Shown: positions 1 to 8,242, numbered from the stretch's first letter. The stretch is DNA of 64,000 nt from an uncultured Myxococcales bacterium (GCA_903929795.1 CAIYWC010000178.1:1-64000); one strand, 5' to 3'. The notes: generated from the letters alone by a model not told the origin. Numbers and translations: made by a program.

Positions 1-174
1 GCACTTGCCGCGTAACGGTAGACCCGGCTGGCAAACGCTCTATACAGGATGGCGGCGCCTTGAGGACCTCGCCGAGGGAGCAAGGCTGGTGCTGCGATGA
101 GATGCGATCAATCCGTAGCCTCGAGGGCGGGCTTGCGGCGCGGCCCGCGGCCTGGCCCGCGGCCTCGCGTTCCG
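1..174. other. Left edge, no gene recognised
   Basis: No credible coding region lies in these bases. Short frames crossing them on the plus strand are antisense shadows of the leftward lipoprotein gene that ends at 175. Near 130-170 there is a GC-rich direct repeat (gcggcccgcggcctggcccgc), which may only reflect base composition. I see no tRNA, promoter or clear terminator. Confidence 0.5.
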
Positions 175-621
175 CTAGTCGTTCAACGCTCCATTTTCAA
201 TCCACATTCTTACCGCGGCGATGCTGCAATCCGGGTCGTACGGCGCCGTTGCATTGTACGGCATCAGCACACCTTGACTCGTCTGTGTCAGCTTCTCGTA
301 CAAGAAGCTCTGCTCCGGATGCCCGGGCACGACGAGCAGCTTGCCGTCCGCCTTGGCTTTGGGTTGAAATGCTGGCTGATTCACCAGCGACTTCCATGCG
401 TTGCCGGTCGACAGATCGAGGTTACCCTGCCAGGCGACCGCGCTGTCGTGGCAGCCGCTCAACGCGCAGGACTGACTGAAGTAGTTGGTTTCAATCGACT
501 TCAGGTGTGGCTCGACCGTGCAGGGCGCAGCATCCGCGCTGGTGTCCACACCCGTGTCCGCGTCCGGGCTCGCCTGCGTCGCGCACGCCGCGATGATCGC
601 CGCCAGCAACGCCCACGTCAC
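175..621 (-). CDS. Small lipoprotein with a CX4CH haem-type motif
   Basis: Predicted lipoprotein of 148 residues. The N terminus is a hydrophobic stretch ending in a lipobox (AIIAAC, Cys13), then a short Asp/Ala-rich linker. One CALSGCH motif (Cys52, Cys57, His58) has the CX4CH spacing known from some c-type cytochromes, and a later Leu-Met-Pro near residue 120 could give the distal Met ligand. Small exported proteins of this layout are common in Myxococcota and often carry cytochrome-like domains; covalent haem is inferred. I chose the GTG at 621 because it overlaps the TGA of the upstream PLP gene (GTGA), implying translational coupling, and it puts the signal peptide at the N terminus. An ATG at 663 would add 14 unrelated residues. 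Confidence 0.75.
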   Translation of the reverse strand: MTWALLAAIIAACATQASPDADTGVDTSADAAPCTVEPHLKSIETNYFSQSCALSGCHDSAVAWQGNLDLSTGNAWKSLVNQPAFQPKAKADGKLLVVPGHPEQSFLYEKLTQTSQGVLMPYNATAPYDPDCSIAAVRMWIENGALND

Positions 622-2012
622 GTGCCGAAAATCCCCAACGATTGCGCGCGCTCCGCCTGCCATTGCTCCACCTCGACCGCCGTGACGGCCTCATGATGCC
701 ACAGCGCCCAGTTCAGGCACGCACAAATATCGTCCGAATCCTCTTCGCCGACCGCAAACCGCACCAGCCGCTCAATGCCCTGGCGCTGCAGCTCGGCGGG
801 CGGCGTGAAGTATTCGGAAACGCTCTGGTGGTGGTTCACCTTGGTCGTCGGGCCGTCAAACGAGAGCGCGTACCGCACCGCGATCGTCATCGCCAGCACG
901 TCGCAGAAATGCCGCGTGCGCGCTTCATCGGCATCCGCGACCCGAAACGACAGCAGCGAGCCGGGCAGGGCATACGCCCGCGCGATCGCCGCCCGGTCCG
1001 GATGATTCGGCTGCGAGGGGTGGAACACGCCGTCGACAAGCGGGTGTTTCGCCAGAAAGTCGGCAATTTTCCTAGCGTTGGCGCATCGCGTGCGAAACGC
1101 GACCTCCGCCCGCGGCAGCCCGTCCAGAATCGCACCCGCGCGCCGCCAGTCCAAAATGCCGCCGCGAAACGCCTGGATATCCATGATTTGATTCATGAAT
1201 TCCGAGCGGTTGGACGCGATATAGCCCCACAAATCGCGATCCTGCCCGCCGAGCGACTTCGTCCCGCTGGCGAACACGAAGTCGATACCGCGCCGCGTCA
1301 GCAGCGGCTCTTTCACGCCCCACGGCGAGGCGATCGTCGCGTCGATCGCCAGCCGCACGTCGGGCGCATCCGCCTTGCGCCGCCGCAGAATCACCTCGCT
1401 CAGCGCGTCCGGATCCAGCGCCCGCATCAGCGGATTTGTGTAGGTCTCCGCCAGCACCAGCACCGTGTCGGGACGGATTGCCGCGTCCAACTCCGCCGCC
1501 TCCGCCTGGTCGATGACGGTCAGCGTACCGCCCAGCCGCTCCTGCGACCATTCGGCGTACTTGCGGGTTTTGTTGTAGATTTGCCGGGACACGACCACAT
1601 GCTTGCCGCGTTCCAGCACGCCGTCCATCAGCAGCGCCGCCGCCTGCGCGCCGCAGTCCGTCAGCACGACCGACGACGCAGCCTCCAGCTCCCGGACCTT
1701 GGCCAGCAGCTTGCGCGTGGGCTCCGTGCCGTAGCGGGCGTAGACCTGCGGCAGGTCCGACCAGCAGCCCTCGCCTTCGAACAAGAACGCGACCTTGCCT
1801 TCTTGCCAATCCGCCATGCGCTTGGAGCCCAGCAGGTCCAGCTGCACGGTTGGCCCGCCGTCCGGATGGAGATACGGCATTCCGGAAAGCCGCATCGCCG
1901 CGTCGATGGCCTGGTGCAGGGTGCGCGTGGCCTCGGCCATCTCCGCCAACTGCGGCGGCAGCGGCGGGGCGCTGTACGGATTCAGGTAGTCGGCAATCGC
2001 CATGGCCAGCAC
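618..2012 (-). CDS. Cys/Met metabolism PLP-dependent enzyme
   Basis: Fold-type I PLP enzyme of the cystathionine gamma-synthase / gamma-lyase / sulfhydrylase family, 464 residues. The family motif is visible: SGTKSLGGQDRD around residues 249-260 with Lys252 as the likely PLP lysine, and an upstream LAIDAT block (222-227) with the Asp that contacts the pyridine nitrogen. It has an N-terminal extension of about 60 residues before the usual core, so it is longer than typical 380-400 residue members. The family acts on C-S bonds of cysteine, methionine or homocysteine precursors; the substrate cannot be told. The start is GTG at 2012 with a GAGAAGG ribosome site ten bases upstream; ATG at 2003 is the alternative. 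The gene is coupled through a GTGA overlap to the haem-type lipoprotein. Confidence 0.85.
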   Translation of the reverse strand: MLAMAIADYLNPYSAPPLPPQLAEMAEATRTLHQAIDAAMRLSGMPYLHPDGGPTVQLDLLGSKRMADWQEGKVAFLFEGEGCWSDLPQVYARYGTEPTRKLLAKVRELEAASSVVLTDCGAQAAALLMDGVLERGKHVVVSRQIYNKTRKYAEWSQERLGGTLTVIDQAEAAELDAAIRPDTVLVLAETYTNPLMRALDPDALSEVILRRRKADAPDVRLAIDATIASPWGVKEPLLTRRGIDFVFASGTKSLGGQDRDLWGYIASNRSEFMNQIMDIQAFRGGILDWRRAGAILDGLPRAEVAFRTRCANARKIADFLAKHPLVDGVFHPSQPNHPDRAAIARAYALPGSLLSFRVADADEARTRHFCDVLAMTIAVRYALSFDGPTTKVNHHQSVSEYFTPPAELQRQGIERLVRFAVGEEDSDDICACLNWALWHHEAVTAVEVEQWQAERAQSLGIFGT

Positions 2013-2206
2013 GCTCGGCGCGCCTTCTCCCGGCGCGGGGCAAAGTGTAGCAGGGTTGCGCTCGAGCGGTTATCCACCCCGACCGAAGTGCGTGATCATC
2101 TGCACCCGAACCGCGCCGTCTCGCCTTAGGTGCACGCGCGCGGTCGGAGTCCGAAATGCCGGAGGTTTGTCCGCAAGATCTTGGTGTCGGACGTCGGTCA
2201 CCATGT

Positions 2207-2812
2207 CTAGATTTCGTCGTCGCGCGCCGTTTTCTTGAGCAGCGCACGGTAGATTTCTTCGCGGATCTCGCGGTTGATCCGCGGCCATGCCAGCACCAGC
2301 TTGGCAAACTCCACGGGCTTGAGCACCGCCCGCACTTCATTCTCGCGCGCCGTCTCGATCGCGCTCAGCTTGCTGCGCTCGGCGATCAGCTGCGCCGTCA
2401 GCCGCGTCACGTTCGCGTCGTCGGGCCTGGGCGCCTGCGTCGCCTTGAGCAGATCCTTGCGCGTCGTGTGTGCCTGCAGCCGTGTCTGTTCCAGCTGCTC
2501 TTCAAATTTCTCGGCAATTTCAGCGAGTTTTAGCATCGTCGCCGGATCGGGCTGGATCACTTCTGCCAGCTTGCGGCTGCGAATCGCCCGGATCTTCTCG
2601 CGCAGCTTGGTGCGCGCATCCGCGGCCGCCACAGCCGGATTCTTGGGCTGCTGGACGACTGCGCGCGGCGGTCGAGGCGGCACGTCGCGCGGGGCAGCGC
2701 GCAGCACGGGGCCCGTCTGCGCTGGAGCGGTCAGCGGTTGCGTGATTGGCCCCTGGGCCAGCGCAGGAAGTGGCGCCAGCAGCAGGAGCACGCGGGTCAG
2801 CAGGCGGGTCAT
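2207..2812 (-). CDS. Exported Spy/CpxP-like coiled-coil protein
   Basis: 201 residues with a clear signal peptide (MTRLLTRVLLLLAPLPALAQ), a Pro-rich linker, then a mostly helical charged region (about 65-195) rich in Glu, Arg, Lys and Leu. This is the build of the Spy/CpxP/periplasmic heavy-metal-sensor family of small chaperone-like proteins. It lies three bases downstream of the anti-sigma gene and is the third gene of an ECF sigma operon. Family members in such operons often sense or buffer envelope damage, and that role is inferred here. No metal site is evident. Confidence 0.7.
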   Translation of the reverse strand: MTRLLTRVLLLLAPLPALAQGPITQPLTAPAQTGPVLRAAPRDVPPRPPRAVVQQPKNPAVAAADARTKLREKIRAIRSRKLAEVIQPDPATMLKLAEIAEKFEEQLEQTRLQAHTTRKDLLKATQAPRPDDANVTRLTAQLIAERSKLSAIETARENEVRAVLKPVEFAKLVLAWPRINREIREEIYRALLKKTARDDEI

Positions 2813-2815
2813 CGG

Positions 2816-3424
2816 CTAGCCCTCCTCGCCCAATTGCGTCGCCAATTCCTGCACTTCGTCGTCGTTCAGGTCCTCCAGATCGTCGATCGGGTCGCCATCG
2901 CCCGACGCGGGATCGTCCTCGATCGACATCCTCGCCTGGAGCGCGTCCGTCCAGTGCGGCGCGGCCGTCACCTGTTGTGGCTGACCGGCGGGATCGGCCG
3001 ACATGTGCACCGCAAACACCGCGAGCACCGCCGCCGCGAGCGCGCCGCTCAGCGCCCAAAGCACCGTCCGCCACCGCCGCACCGGCAGCGCCACGACGTT
3101 CGACGCCTCCATCGCCGCGGTCATCTGCGGCGCATGGTCAATCGCGGCTTCGATGTTGGCGGCCATTGTCCGCCAGAATTCGGGATCGCGCCCGTCCACG
3201 CGATCGAGGGCCAGCGCCGCGTGCAGATCCGCCAGAACCTCGCGCAGTGACTGAGCTTCCGCCTCGCAGCGCGCGCACTGCGCAACGTGTCGCGTTACCA
3301 GCCGGGCTTCATCACCCTGCAAACCGCCATCCACCCACGCCGCCAGCAATTCCGCGACAGGCAGGCAGGCCGGTGGCAGCTCTTCGCCAGGTAGCGCCTT
3401 GACTTCGTTCCGATCCGTCGCCAT
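2816..3424 (-). CDS. Zinc-finger anti-sigma factor, single-pass membrane protein
   Basis: 202 residues. The N-terminal cytoplasmic domain carries the zinc anti-sigma signature: a Cys near residue 20 and H46-x3-C50-x2-C53 (HVAQCARC). One membrane segment follows at about 120-140 (VLWALSGALAAAVLAVFAVH), and the C-terminal tail of about 60 residues, very acidic at its end, would lie in the periplasm. It would hold the sigma factor encoded just upstream inactive at the membrane. I chose ATG 3424, which has a GAGGGCGG ribosome site directly upstream, over the GTG at 3442. It is second in the sigma / anti-sigma / Spy-like operon. Confidence 0.85.
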   Translation of the reverse strand: MATDRNEVKALPGEELPPACLPVAELLAAWVDGGLQGDEARLVTRHVAQCARCEAEAQSLREVLADLHAALALDRVDGRDPEFWRTMAANIEAAIDHAPQMTAAMEASNVVALPVRRWRTVLWALSGALAAAVLAVFAVHMSADPAGQPQQVTAAPHWTDALQARMSIEDDPASGDGDPIDDLEDLNDDEVQELATQLGEEG

Positions 3425-3469
3425 TCCGCCCTCGATCCGCACCCGCCCGGTCGCCCCGGGTTTGTGCGA

Positions 3470-4105
3470 CTAGTGTTCCGTCAGCAATGCACGCAATCGT
3501 TTGATCGCATGGTGAAAATTCGCTTTCGCGCTGTCCTCAGTCGACGCGACGACATCCGCCACCTCGCGAAACGACAGCTCCTGCTGCACGCGCAGCTCCA
3601 CCACGAGCCGCTGCTTCTTGGGCAGCTCCTCGACGGCGGCGCTCAGGCGCTCGTGCATCTCGGCCTCTGCCAGACGCACGAGCGCCGGCTGGTCCGGGCT
3701 CGCCGCGTGCTCGGGGATCGCAGCATCCGGCCGGCCTTGCGCGTCGCGCTTGTGATTGAGCGCCAGGTTCACGGCGATCCGGTAGAGCCACGTCCGCAGG
3801 CTCGCGTCGCCGCGAAACGTCGGCAGCCCTTGCCACGCGCGGATGAACGCGGCCTGGACGACGTCTTGCGCGTCCTGATCGTTCTTGACGTACCGCCACA
3901 CGACCGCGAACAGGGGCCGCTGGTGTTGGCCGACCCAAGCCGAAAACGCCACGCGATCGCCGGCGCGCAGCCGATCCAGCAGGTCCTGCTCGTTGGGCGC
4001 TGACGCACTGTGCGGCGGAGACGAACTCATGGCGATCCGTTGCAAGCGGATGGGCTCGCAGCGCGCCGCTGTGCCCCGTGACGATTGTGACCAAACCGCG
4101 TCCAT
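3470..4105 (-). CDS. ECF-type RNA polymerase sigma factor
   Basis: Sigma-70 family protein of the extracytoplasmic-function group. Region 2 is clear (DAQDVVQAAFIRAW, then SLRTWLYRIAVNLALNH), and region 4 follows after an acidic linker (LPKKQRLVVELR, then the helix-turn-helix around SFREVADVVASTEDSAKANF). It directs RNA polymerase to envelope-response promoters and is probably controlled by the anti-sigma encoded 45 bases downstream. The start is uncertain. ATG 4105 has a good ribosome site (GGGAGAA) and gives 211 residues. ATG 4030 gives 186, starts nearer the conserved domain, and avoids 25 residues of atypical codon use. A perfect inverted repeat lies upstream at 4121-4140. Confidence 0.9.
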   Translation of the reverse strand: MDAVWSQSSRGTAARCEPIRLQRIAMSSSPPHSASAPNEQDLLDRLRAGDRVAFSAWVGQHQRPLFAVVWRYVKNDQDAQDVVQAAFIRAWQGLPTFRGDASLRTWLYRIAVNLALNHKRDAQGRPDAAIPEHAASPDQPALVRLAEAEMHERLSAAVEELPKKQRLVVELRVQQELSFREVADVVASTEDSAKANFHHAIKRLRALLTEH

Positions 4106-4120
4106 GCGTCTTCTCCCGTA

Positions 4121-4140
4121 GCAATGGACACGGCCATTGC
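4121..4140. repeat. Inverted repeat upstream of the ECF sigma gene
   Basis: gcaatgg and ccattgc are perfect 7-base arms separated by six bases. The repeat sits 16 bases upstream of the first possible sigma start, in the 76-base gap before the divergently placed stop of the lipoprotein gene. It could be an operator or a short hairpin in the sigma mRNA leader. A TTTGACC-like element lies next to it on the minus strand. Confidence 0.6.
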
Positions 4141-4181
4141 CAAAAGGTCAAACGCGGTCGACGGGCGATGATTCACAGCGG

Positions 4182-5678
4182 CTACTTGGACGGGCACGCG
4201 ATCGTCAGCGGCGCGACACCGCCGACCGGCGGCCAGCCGTCCACGGCGCAATCGCCGTTCAAATCCACTGGCCGTTCGCGCACATCGGTCTGCGCGCAGG
4301 TCGTCGGCTTGCCGTTGGCGCCCACCACGACGTCGGACGGCCAGCTCAGCGTGCCGCAGCCGCCGCGATCGGGGGTCAGGGTATTTTGCTTGTCCTTGTT
4401 GCTCGTCTCGTCGGCAAACCAGTCGAAGCGGCTGACGCGGTGGTCACCGTTGACGTCTGCGAGCTCCAAAAGCCGTTGATTTCCTGGAAATTCCTCGCTC
4501 TCGGTCCAGCCCTGGCCGGGCGAGCCGTAGGTGAACTTGTAGGCGATGCGCACGCCCGCTGCGTTCCCGACAACGGCCCAATACGGCAAGGCAAGCGCGA
4601 TGGACCAGATGCCGTCGCCGGCGATGGAGTCGCCGTGCGTGCCGTCGTCGTACATGGGAACCTGATTGGGAACCCAATTGCCGAGCGCCTGAGTGGCTGC
4701 GTCGACGTCCGCGTCGCTCAGGCAAGGCGGCGCGGCGCCCTTGGAGCACACCCTGGAGTCCTTGTGGATGCCGCCGGTGACGAACACGACCTTGCCGGCG
4801 ACGTTGGACGCCCACAGGTACGGGTCGATGGCCTGGCAGTTGCCATCCTTGGCGCCCGGCTTGAGCGCCGTCATGAGGACGACCTGGATCTTGTCGCTGG
4901 CAAAACACGCGTCAAATGCAAAGGTTGCGCTTGCGTCGTCGAGCGCCGCCTGAAACGACGTCTCGCTGACCGTGCCGATGCCATCGCACGCCGGCGCGCG
5001 GCTATTTTGGCTGAGAAACGCCGGTCGCAGCGTCGGGCCAACGCCGCTGATGTCAAACGGCAATTCCGGCGCGGTGTCGGTCACCGTCACGTCCGCCGCC
5101 GCCAGCACGCACGCCACCGCGCTGGCCACCGTCAGCAGCTCCGGCTTGCCCGCCAACAGGTCTTTGTCCAGGGCAATCAGCGTCTTGGACAGCGCATCCG
5201 CTGAGGTCGCCGCCAGCGTCAGCCCCTGGCTCCGCAGCTTGCCCGCGATGAGCACGGCCAAGGTTGTCGAGGTCAGGTCCACCTGCGACGCGCCTGGCGA
5301 AAGATCCTGGACCTCGAACGTTCGCGCCGGCGCCAGCACCGTCGGCTGCGCAGCAAGTTGCGGTAACAACGCGAGAAACTGTTTGCGGCCCACGCGCGCC
5401 TGCAGCGCCGACGACTGCAGGCTCGTCCCACCGTCCAGGTCGATGTGGAACGCGCCGGTCGCGTCCGCGGCGCCTGCCAGCTTGTTCAACGGCTGACCAT
5501 CGCTGCCGAGGATCACGACCTCGGCGCCGGGCATCGTCACGCCTGCGATGGTCTGCGGCGCCGGAGCCGGCATGCGCGCGTGCGATTGGCTGGTCAGCAG
5601 GTCGACCAGCACGCCGTCGATGACGCAACCCGGGAGCCCGGTGGCGCAAAATACAATGAGCCAGAAGCGAACGGCCAT
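4182..5678 (-). CDS. Hypothetical lipoprotein with Ca-loop-like motifs
   Basis: 498 residues. The N terminus has a short signal ending in a lipobox (LPGC, Cys18). I recognise no full family. Visible parts are an N-terminal beta-rich segment (VTMPGAEVVILGSDGQPLNK), a run YDDGTHGDSIAGDGIWS near residue 350 that resembles a motif in secreted beta-sandwich domains, and late EF-hand-like loops (DVNGDHRVSRFD and DLNGDCAVDG) that may bind calcium like dockerin loops. Several cysteines suggest disulfides. It is divergent from the amidase gene and probably monocistronic. Its function is unknown. Confidence 0.75.
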   Translation of the reverse strand: MAVRFWLIVFCATGLPGCVIDGVLVDLLTSQSHARMPAPAPQTIAGVTMPGAEVVILGSDGQPLNKLAGAADATGAFHIDLDGGTSLQSSALQARVGRKQFLALLPQLAAQPTVLAPARTFEVQDLSPGASQVDLTSTTLAVLIAGKLRSQGLTLAATSADALSKTLIALDKDLLAGKPELLTVASAVACVLAAADVTVTDTAPELPFDISGVGPTLRPAFLSQNSRAPACDGIGTVSETSFQAALDDASATFAFDACFASDKIQVVLMTALKPGAKDGNCQAIDPYLWASNVAGKVVFVTGGIHKDSRVCSKGAAPPCLSDADVDAATQALGNWVPNQVPMYDDGTHGDSIAGDGIWSIALALPYWAVVGNAAGVRIAYKFTYGSPGQGWTESEEFPGNQRLLELADVNGDHRVSRFDWFADETSNKDKQNTLTPDRGGCGTLSWPSDVVVGANGKPTTCAQTDVRERPVDLNGDCAVDGWPPVGGVAPLTIACPSK

Positions 5679-5740
5679 GAAAACTCCCCCCGATTCGCCA
5701 GCCTAGCGCAACTTTCGCGGCGCGTCATGCCTCGTTGCGC

Positions 5741-5768
5741 TTGACACGTCGGCCCGCCGCGGTACCGT
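5741..5768 (+). promoter_or_regulatory. Possible sigma-70 promoter of the amidase gene
   Basis: TTGACA at 5741-5746 and TACCGT at 5763-5768 are separated by 16 bases. The -35 box matches consensus fully and the -10 box three of six. The predicted start would fall about three bases before the ATG, inside the GGAGG ribosome site, so either the mRNA is nearly leaderless or one of the two signals is coincidental. Confidence 0.35.
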
Positions 5769-5777
5769 CCGGAGGCG

Positions 5778-6584
5778 ATGCCGACGCTGCTGCCCATCCT
5801 CGCCTTGCTGCTCGTGACTGCCGCGCCGCCGCGGCCGGATCCGAGCGCCGCTCTATTTCCCAAGCCATTGCATTTTCAGCATATTCACCGGCTGGTGCTG
5901 GATCCTGGACACGGCGGCGACAACCTGGGTGCGCTGGGTGCCGCAGGTGTGCGCGAAAAGGCACTGACGTTGGAAATTGCCAAGCATGTCGCGGAGTTCA
6001 TCCGCCAGCACAGCGACGCCGAGGTCGTACTGACGCGGGAGGCGGACACGGCGATCGACCTGCGCCAGCGGCCGCGCAAGGCCAACGAGCTGCACGGCGA
6101 CGCGTTCATCAGCATCCACACAAACGCGCACGAAACGGGCGAAGCGACTGGAATGGAAGTGTTTTTTCTCGCCGCGGACAGCAGCGCGGAGGTTGTTCGC
6201 CAGCTCATCGAGCGCGAGGAAGGCATCGCGCCGGACCAGCCGACCGCGCTGCTGCCGTGGTCGGTGACGTCGATCGTCGCGGAGATGGACCACGCGCAGG
6301 CGCTGAATCGCTCGCAGGATTGGGCGGTGGCGCTGGCCGACGGACTGCAAAAAGTCCGGCCGCGCGCGCGGTTTCGCGGCGTGCGCCAGGCGCCGTTCGG
6401 CGTGCTGAAAGAGGCGCGGATGCCCGCGGTCGTGCTGGAAGTTGGCTACATCACGCAACTGGCCGAGGCGCGGACGCTGCTGGAAGACCGCACGCACACG
6501 CAATTCGCTGCGGCGATTCTGTTGGCAATGCAGGCACTTGACCGGCAGATGACCGTCCAGGATGCCGGCCGCAAGCCGCACTGA
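5778..6584 (+). CDS. N-acetylmuramoyl-L-alanine amidase (Amidase_3)
   Basis: Zinc amidase that cuts the bond between N-acetylmuramic acid and L-alanine in peptidoglycan. 268 residues with an N-terminal signal peptide (MPTLLPILALLLVTAAPP) for export to the periplasm. Zinc ligands are visible at His45 (LDPGHGG), Glu60 (REKALT) and His114 (FISIHTNA), and the catalytic Glu is likely Glu221 (VVLEVGY). There is no AMIN or LysM domain, so the enzyme is a bare catalytic domain. The ATG at 5778 has GGAGG three bases upstream. It ends tail-to-tail with the CoaB-like gene. In context it belongs with uppP and murJ to cell-wall turnover. Confidence 0.93.
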   Translation: MPTLLPILALLLVTAAPPRPDPSAALFPKPLHFQHIHRLVLDPGHGGDNLGALGAAGVREKALTLEIAKHVAEFIRQHSDAEVVLTREADTAIDLRQRPRKANELHGDAFISIHTNAHETGEATGMEVFFLAADSSAEVVRQLIEREEGIAPDQPTALLPWSVTSIVAEMDHAQALNRSQDWAVALADGLQKVRPRARFRGVRQAPFGVLKEARMPAVVLEVGYITQLAEARTLLEDRTHTQFAAAILLAMQALDRQMTVQDAGRKPH

Positions 6585-6614
6585 CGGCCGCGGGCAGCTT
6601 GGAAAGCGCCGCCG

Positions 6615-7373
6615 TCACTCCGCCAGCCAGGCCGCCACAATCGCCCGCGCGAGCGCGTGCAAGCCCGCGTGCCCACGCCCGCCCTCCAGCCGCGCGCGCA
6701 CCTGCCCGCCCGCGCCGACTAGCAGTCCGCGGCGCAGTCCTTGGCGCAAGTCCCGCATATCGTTGCAGAATACCAGATTCGCGTCGGTTCGCGCGATCTG
6801 CCGCTCCGCCGCCTCGCACAGCTGCGCCTCGGTCGCCGCGCTCAGCAGCTTGAAGCCCAGCAGGCGCGTCTGCGGCGCCGCCGGTTTCACGCCGTCGATC
6901 GCCTTGGCCGTCGCCGTCAACTCCAGCGTCAGGCTGGCCTGGCGCGAACTCAGCTTGCCAGCGGTCGGCAGCGGGGCAAAATCCGCCACGGCCATCGCGC
7001 ACGCCACCGCATCGGGCTGCAGCGTCTGGCACACGTCGCGCAGCGTCTGTGTCACCTGCTGGGCCGTCTGGATCGGGTACAGCGTCAAGCGGCCGGCGCG
7101 CATCGCCGCCAAGCGCGCGTCCGACTCCGCCAGCCAGCGCGCCGTCGCCGTTCCCAGCGCCGCGGCATCCAGCGCGGTCAGGTCCACTTCGAGCGTCGCA
7201 CGCCCCGGCAGCAGCGCCCCGGGACCGTGGATGTAGTGCACGCGGTGCCCCAGCTCCAGCAGCGCATCCGCCATCGCCGCCGGCAGCGCCCCGGTTGCCG
7301 CGTTGGAAATGAACCGCACGTCGTCGATGGGCTCGCGCGTACCGCCGGCTGTCAGGACGACCGTCAACGCCAT
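6615..7373 (-). CDS. Stand-alone phosphopantothenate-cysteine ligase-like protein (CoaB)
   Basis: 252 residues matching the C-terminal half (CoaB) of the Coa bifunctional enzyme, which joins cysteine to 4'-phosphopantothenate in coenzyme A synthesis. Visible motifs are the N-terminal TAGGTREPIDDVRFISN, then AVADFAP and GKLSS in the middle, and a GFKLL block near residue 175. The usual N-terminal CoaC decarboxylase domain (about 180 residues) is absent and the gene starts cleanly at the ligase domain, so this is either a split-gene CoaB or a paralogue. It lies three bases downstream of uppP, so the two are likely co-transcribed. Confidence 0.8.
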   Translation of the reverse strand: MALTVVLTAGGTREPIDDVRFISNAATGALPAAMADALLELGHRVHYIHGPGALLPGRATLEVDLTALDAAALGTATARWLAESDARLAAMRAGRLTLYPIQTAQQVTQTLRDVCQTLQPDAVACAMAVADFAPLPTAGKLSSRQASLTLELTATAKAIDGVKPAAPQTRLLGFKLLSAATEAQLCEAAERQIARTDANLVFCNDMRDLRQGLRRGLLVGAGGQVRARLEGGRGHAGLHALARAIVAAWLAE

Positions 7374-7376
7374 CGC

Positions 7377-8207
7377 CTAACCCCGCAGCGACAGCGCCAC
7401 CACCGCGAGGCCGAGCACGATGCGGTACACGCCCCACGGGCGCAGGCCAAACTTGGTCAGCAGCTGCATGAAGCCCGCAATCGCCGCCAGGCCGACGACA
7501 AACGAGGCGATGAGCCCGACCGTCATCGGCAGCAGGCCGATTTGCTGCAGCAGGATGTGCCGCTCCTTGATGAGCTCGTACGCCGTTGCCGCGCCAAGCA
7601 CCGGTAACGCCACGAGAAAGGAGAAATCCGCCGCCGCCCGCATCTCCAACCCGGCCGCCAGCCCGCCGAGGATTGTCGCCATCGACCGCGACGTGCCCGG
7701 AATCAGCGCCGCGCACTGCGCAAAGCCCACCGTCACCGCCTGCGGCAGCTGCAAGTCCGCGAGACCTTTGCCTTCTGACCGCCGCCGCGCCCAGCCTTCC
7801 GCACCGATCATCAGGATGCCGCCGACGATCAGCGCCGAGGCCACCGGAATCGGATGAAAGAGCTGCGCTTTGATGGCCTTGCCAAACAGCTTGCCGATCA
7901 CCGCGATGGGTACGAACGCGACAGCCATGGCGAAAAACAGGCGTGTCGACAGCTGCTTTTCGACCGGATCGGCCGAGGTCAGCCCGCGCAGGCGCTGCAG
8001 CAGAAGCGGCGCGTAGTACAGCACGCATGCCAGCCAGGCGCCGGCCTGGATGACGACCTCAAACGCGTCGACCGCGTCTTTCAGCGCGCCCGGCTGGTCA
8101 AAGCCCATCGCGTGGCTGACCAAAATCATGTGCCCTGTCGAGGAAACCGGAATGAACTCGGTCAGCCCCTCGACGATCCCCAGAATCAATGCGTGCATCA
8201 AGTCCAT
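7377..8207 (-). CDS. uppP: Undecaprenyl-diphosphatase UppP
   Basis: Integral membrane phosphatase that recycles undecaprenyl diphosphate to the monophosphate carrier used for peptidoglycan and other wall polymers. 276 residues. Both family signatures are visible: the N-terminal LGIVEGLTEFIPVSSTGH and the later PGTSRSMATILGG with the catalytic Arg/Ser cluster. Several membrane segments follow. The frame is open further upstream, but ATG 8207 gives the family-typical N terminus and length. It is followed after three bases by the CoaB-like gene and is divergent from murJ. Confidence 0.93.
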   Translation of the reverse strand: MDLMHALILGIVEGLTEFIPVSSTGHMILVSHAMGFDQPGALKDAVDAFEVVIQAGAWLACVLYYAPLLLQRLRGLTSADPVEKQLSTRLFFAMAVAFVPIAVIGKLFGKAIKAQLFHPIPVASALIVGGILMIGAEGWARRRSEGKGLADLQLPQAVTVGFAQCAALIPGTSRSMATILGGLAAGLEMRAAADFSFLVALPVLGAATAYELIKERHILLQQIGLLPMTVGLIASFVVGLAAIAGFMQLLTKFGLRPWGVYRIVLGLAVVALSLRG

Positions 8208-8214
8208 GGCCGAC

Positions 8215-8242
8215 GGTTTACCGCAATCGCCGCGAAGCGCAA
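8215..8242 (-). promoter_or_regulatory. Possible uppP promoter
   Basis: Read on the minus strand, TTGCGC (8242-8237) is followed after 16 bases by TAAACC (8220-8215). It sits in the 84-base gap between uppP and murJ. The match is partial, so this is only a candidate. Confidence 0.25.

Noticed and set aside
2069-2077. TTATCCACC, resembling a DnaA box
   Set aside because: A single near-match without dnaA/dnaN neighbours or box clustering is expected by chance.
642-2129. Long plus-strand open frame of 495 codons
   Set aside because: It is antisense to the PLP enzyme, Arg/Gln/His-rich with no family features, and arises from GC-rich third positions.
2070-2288. 72-codon frame between the Spy-like and PLP genes
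   Set aside because: No ribosome site, overlaps the Spy-like gene, atypical composition.
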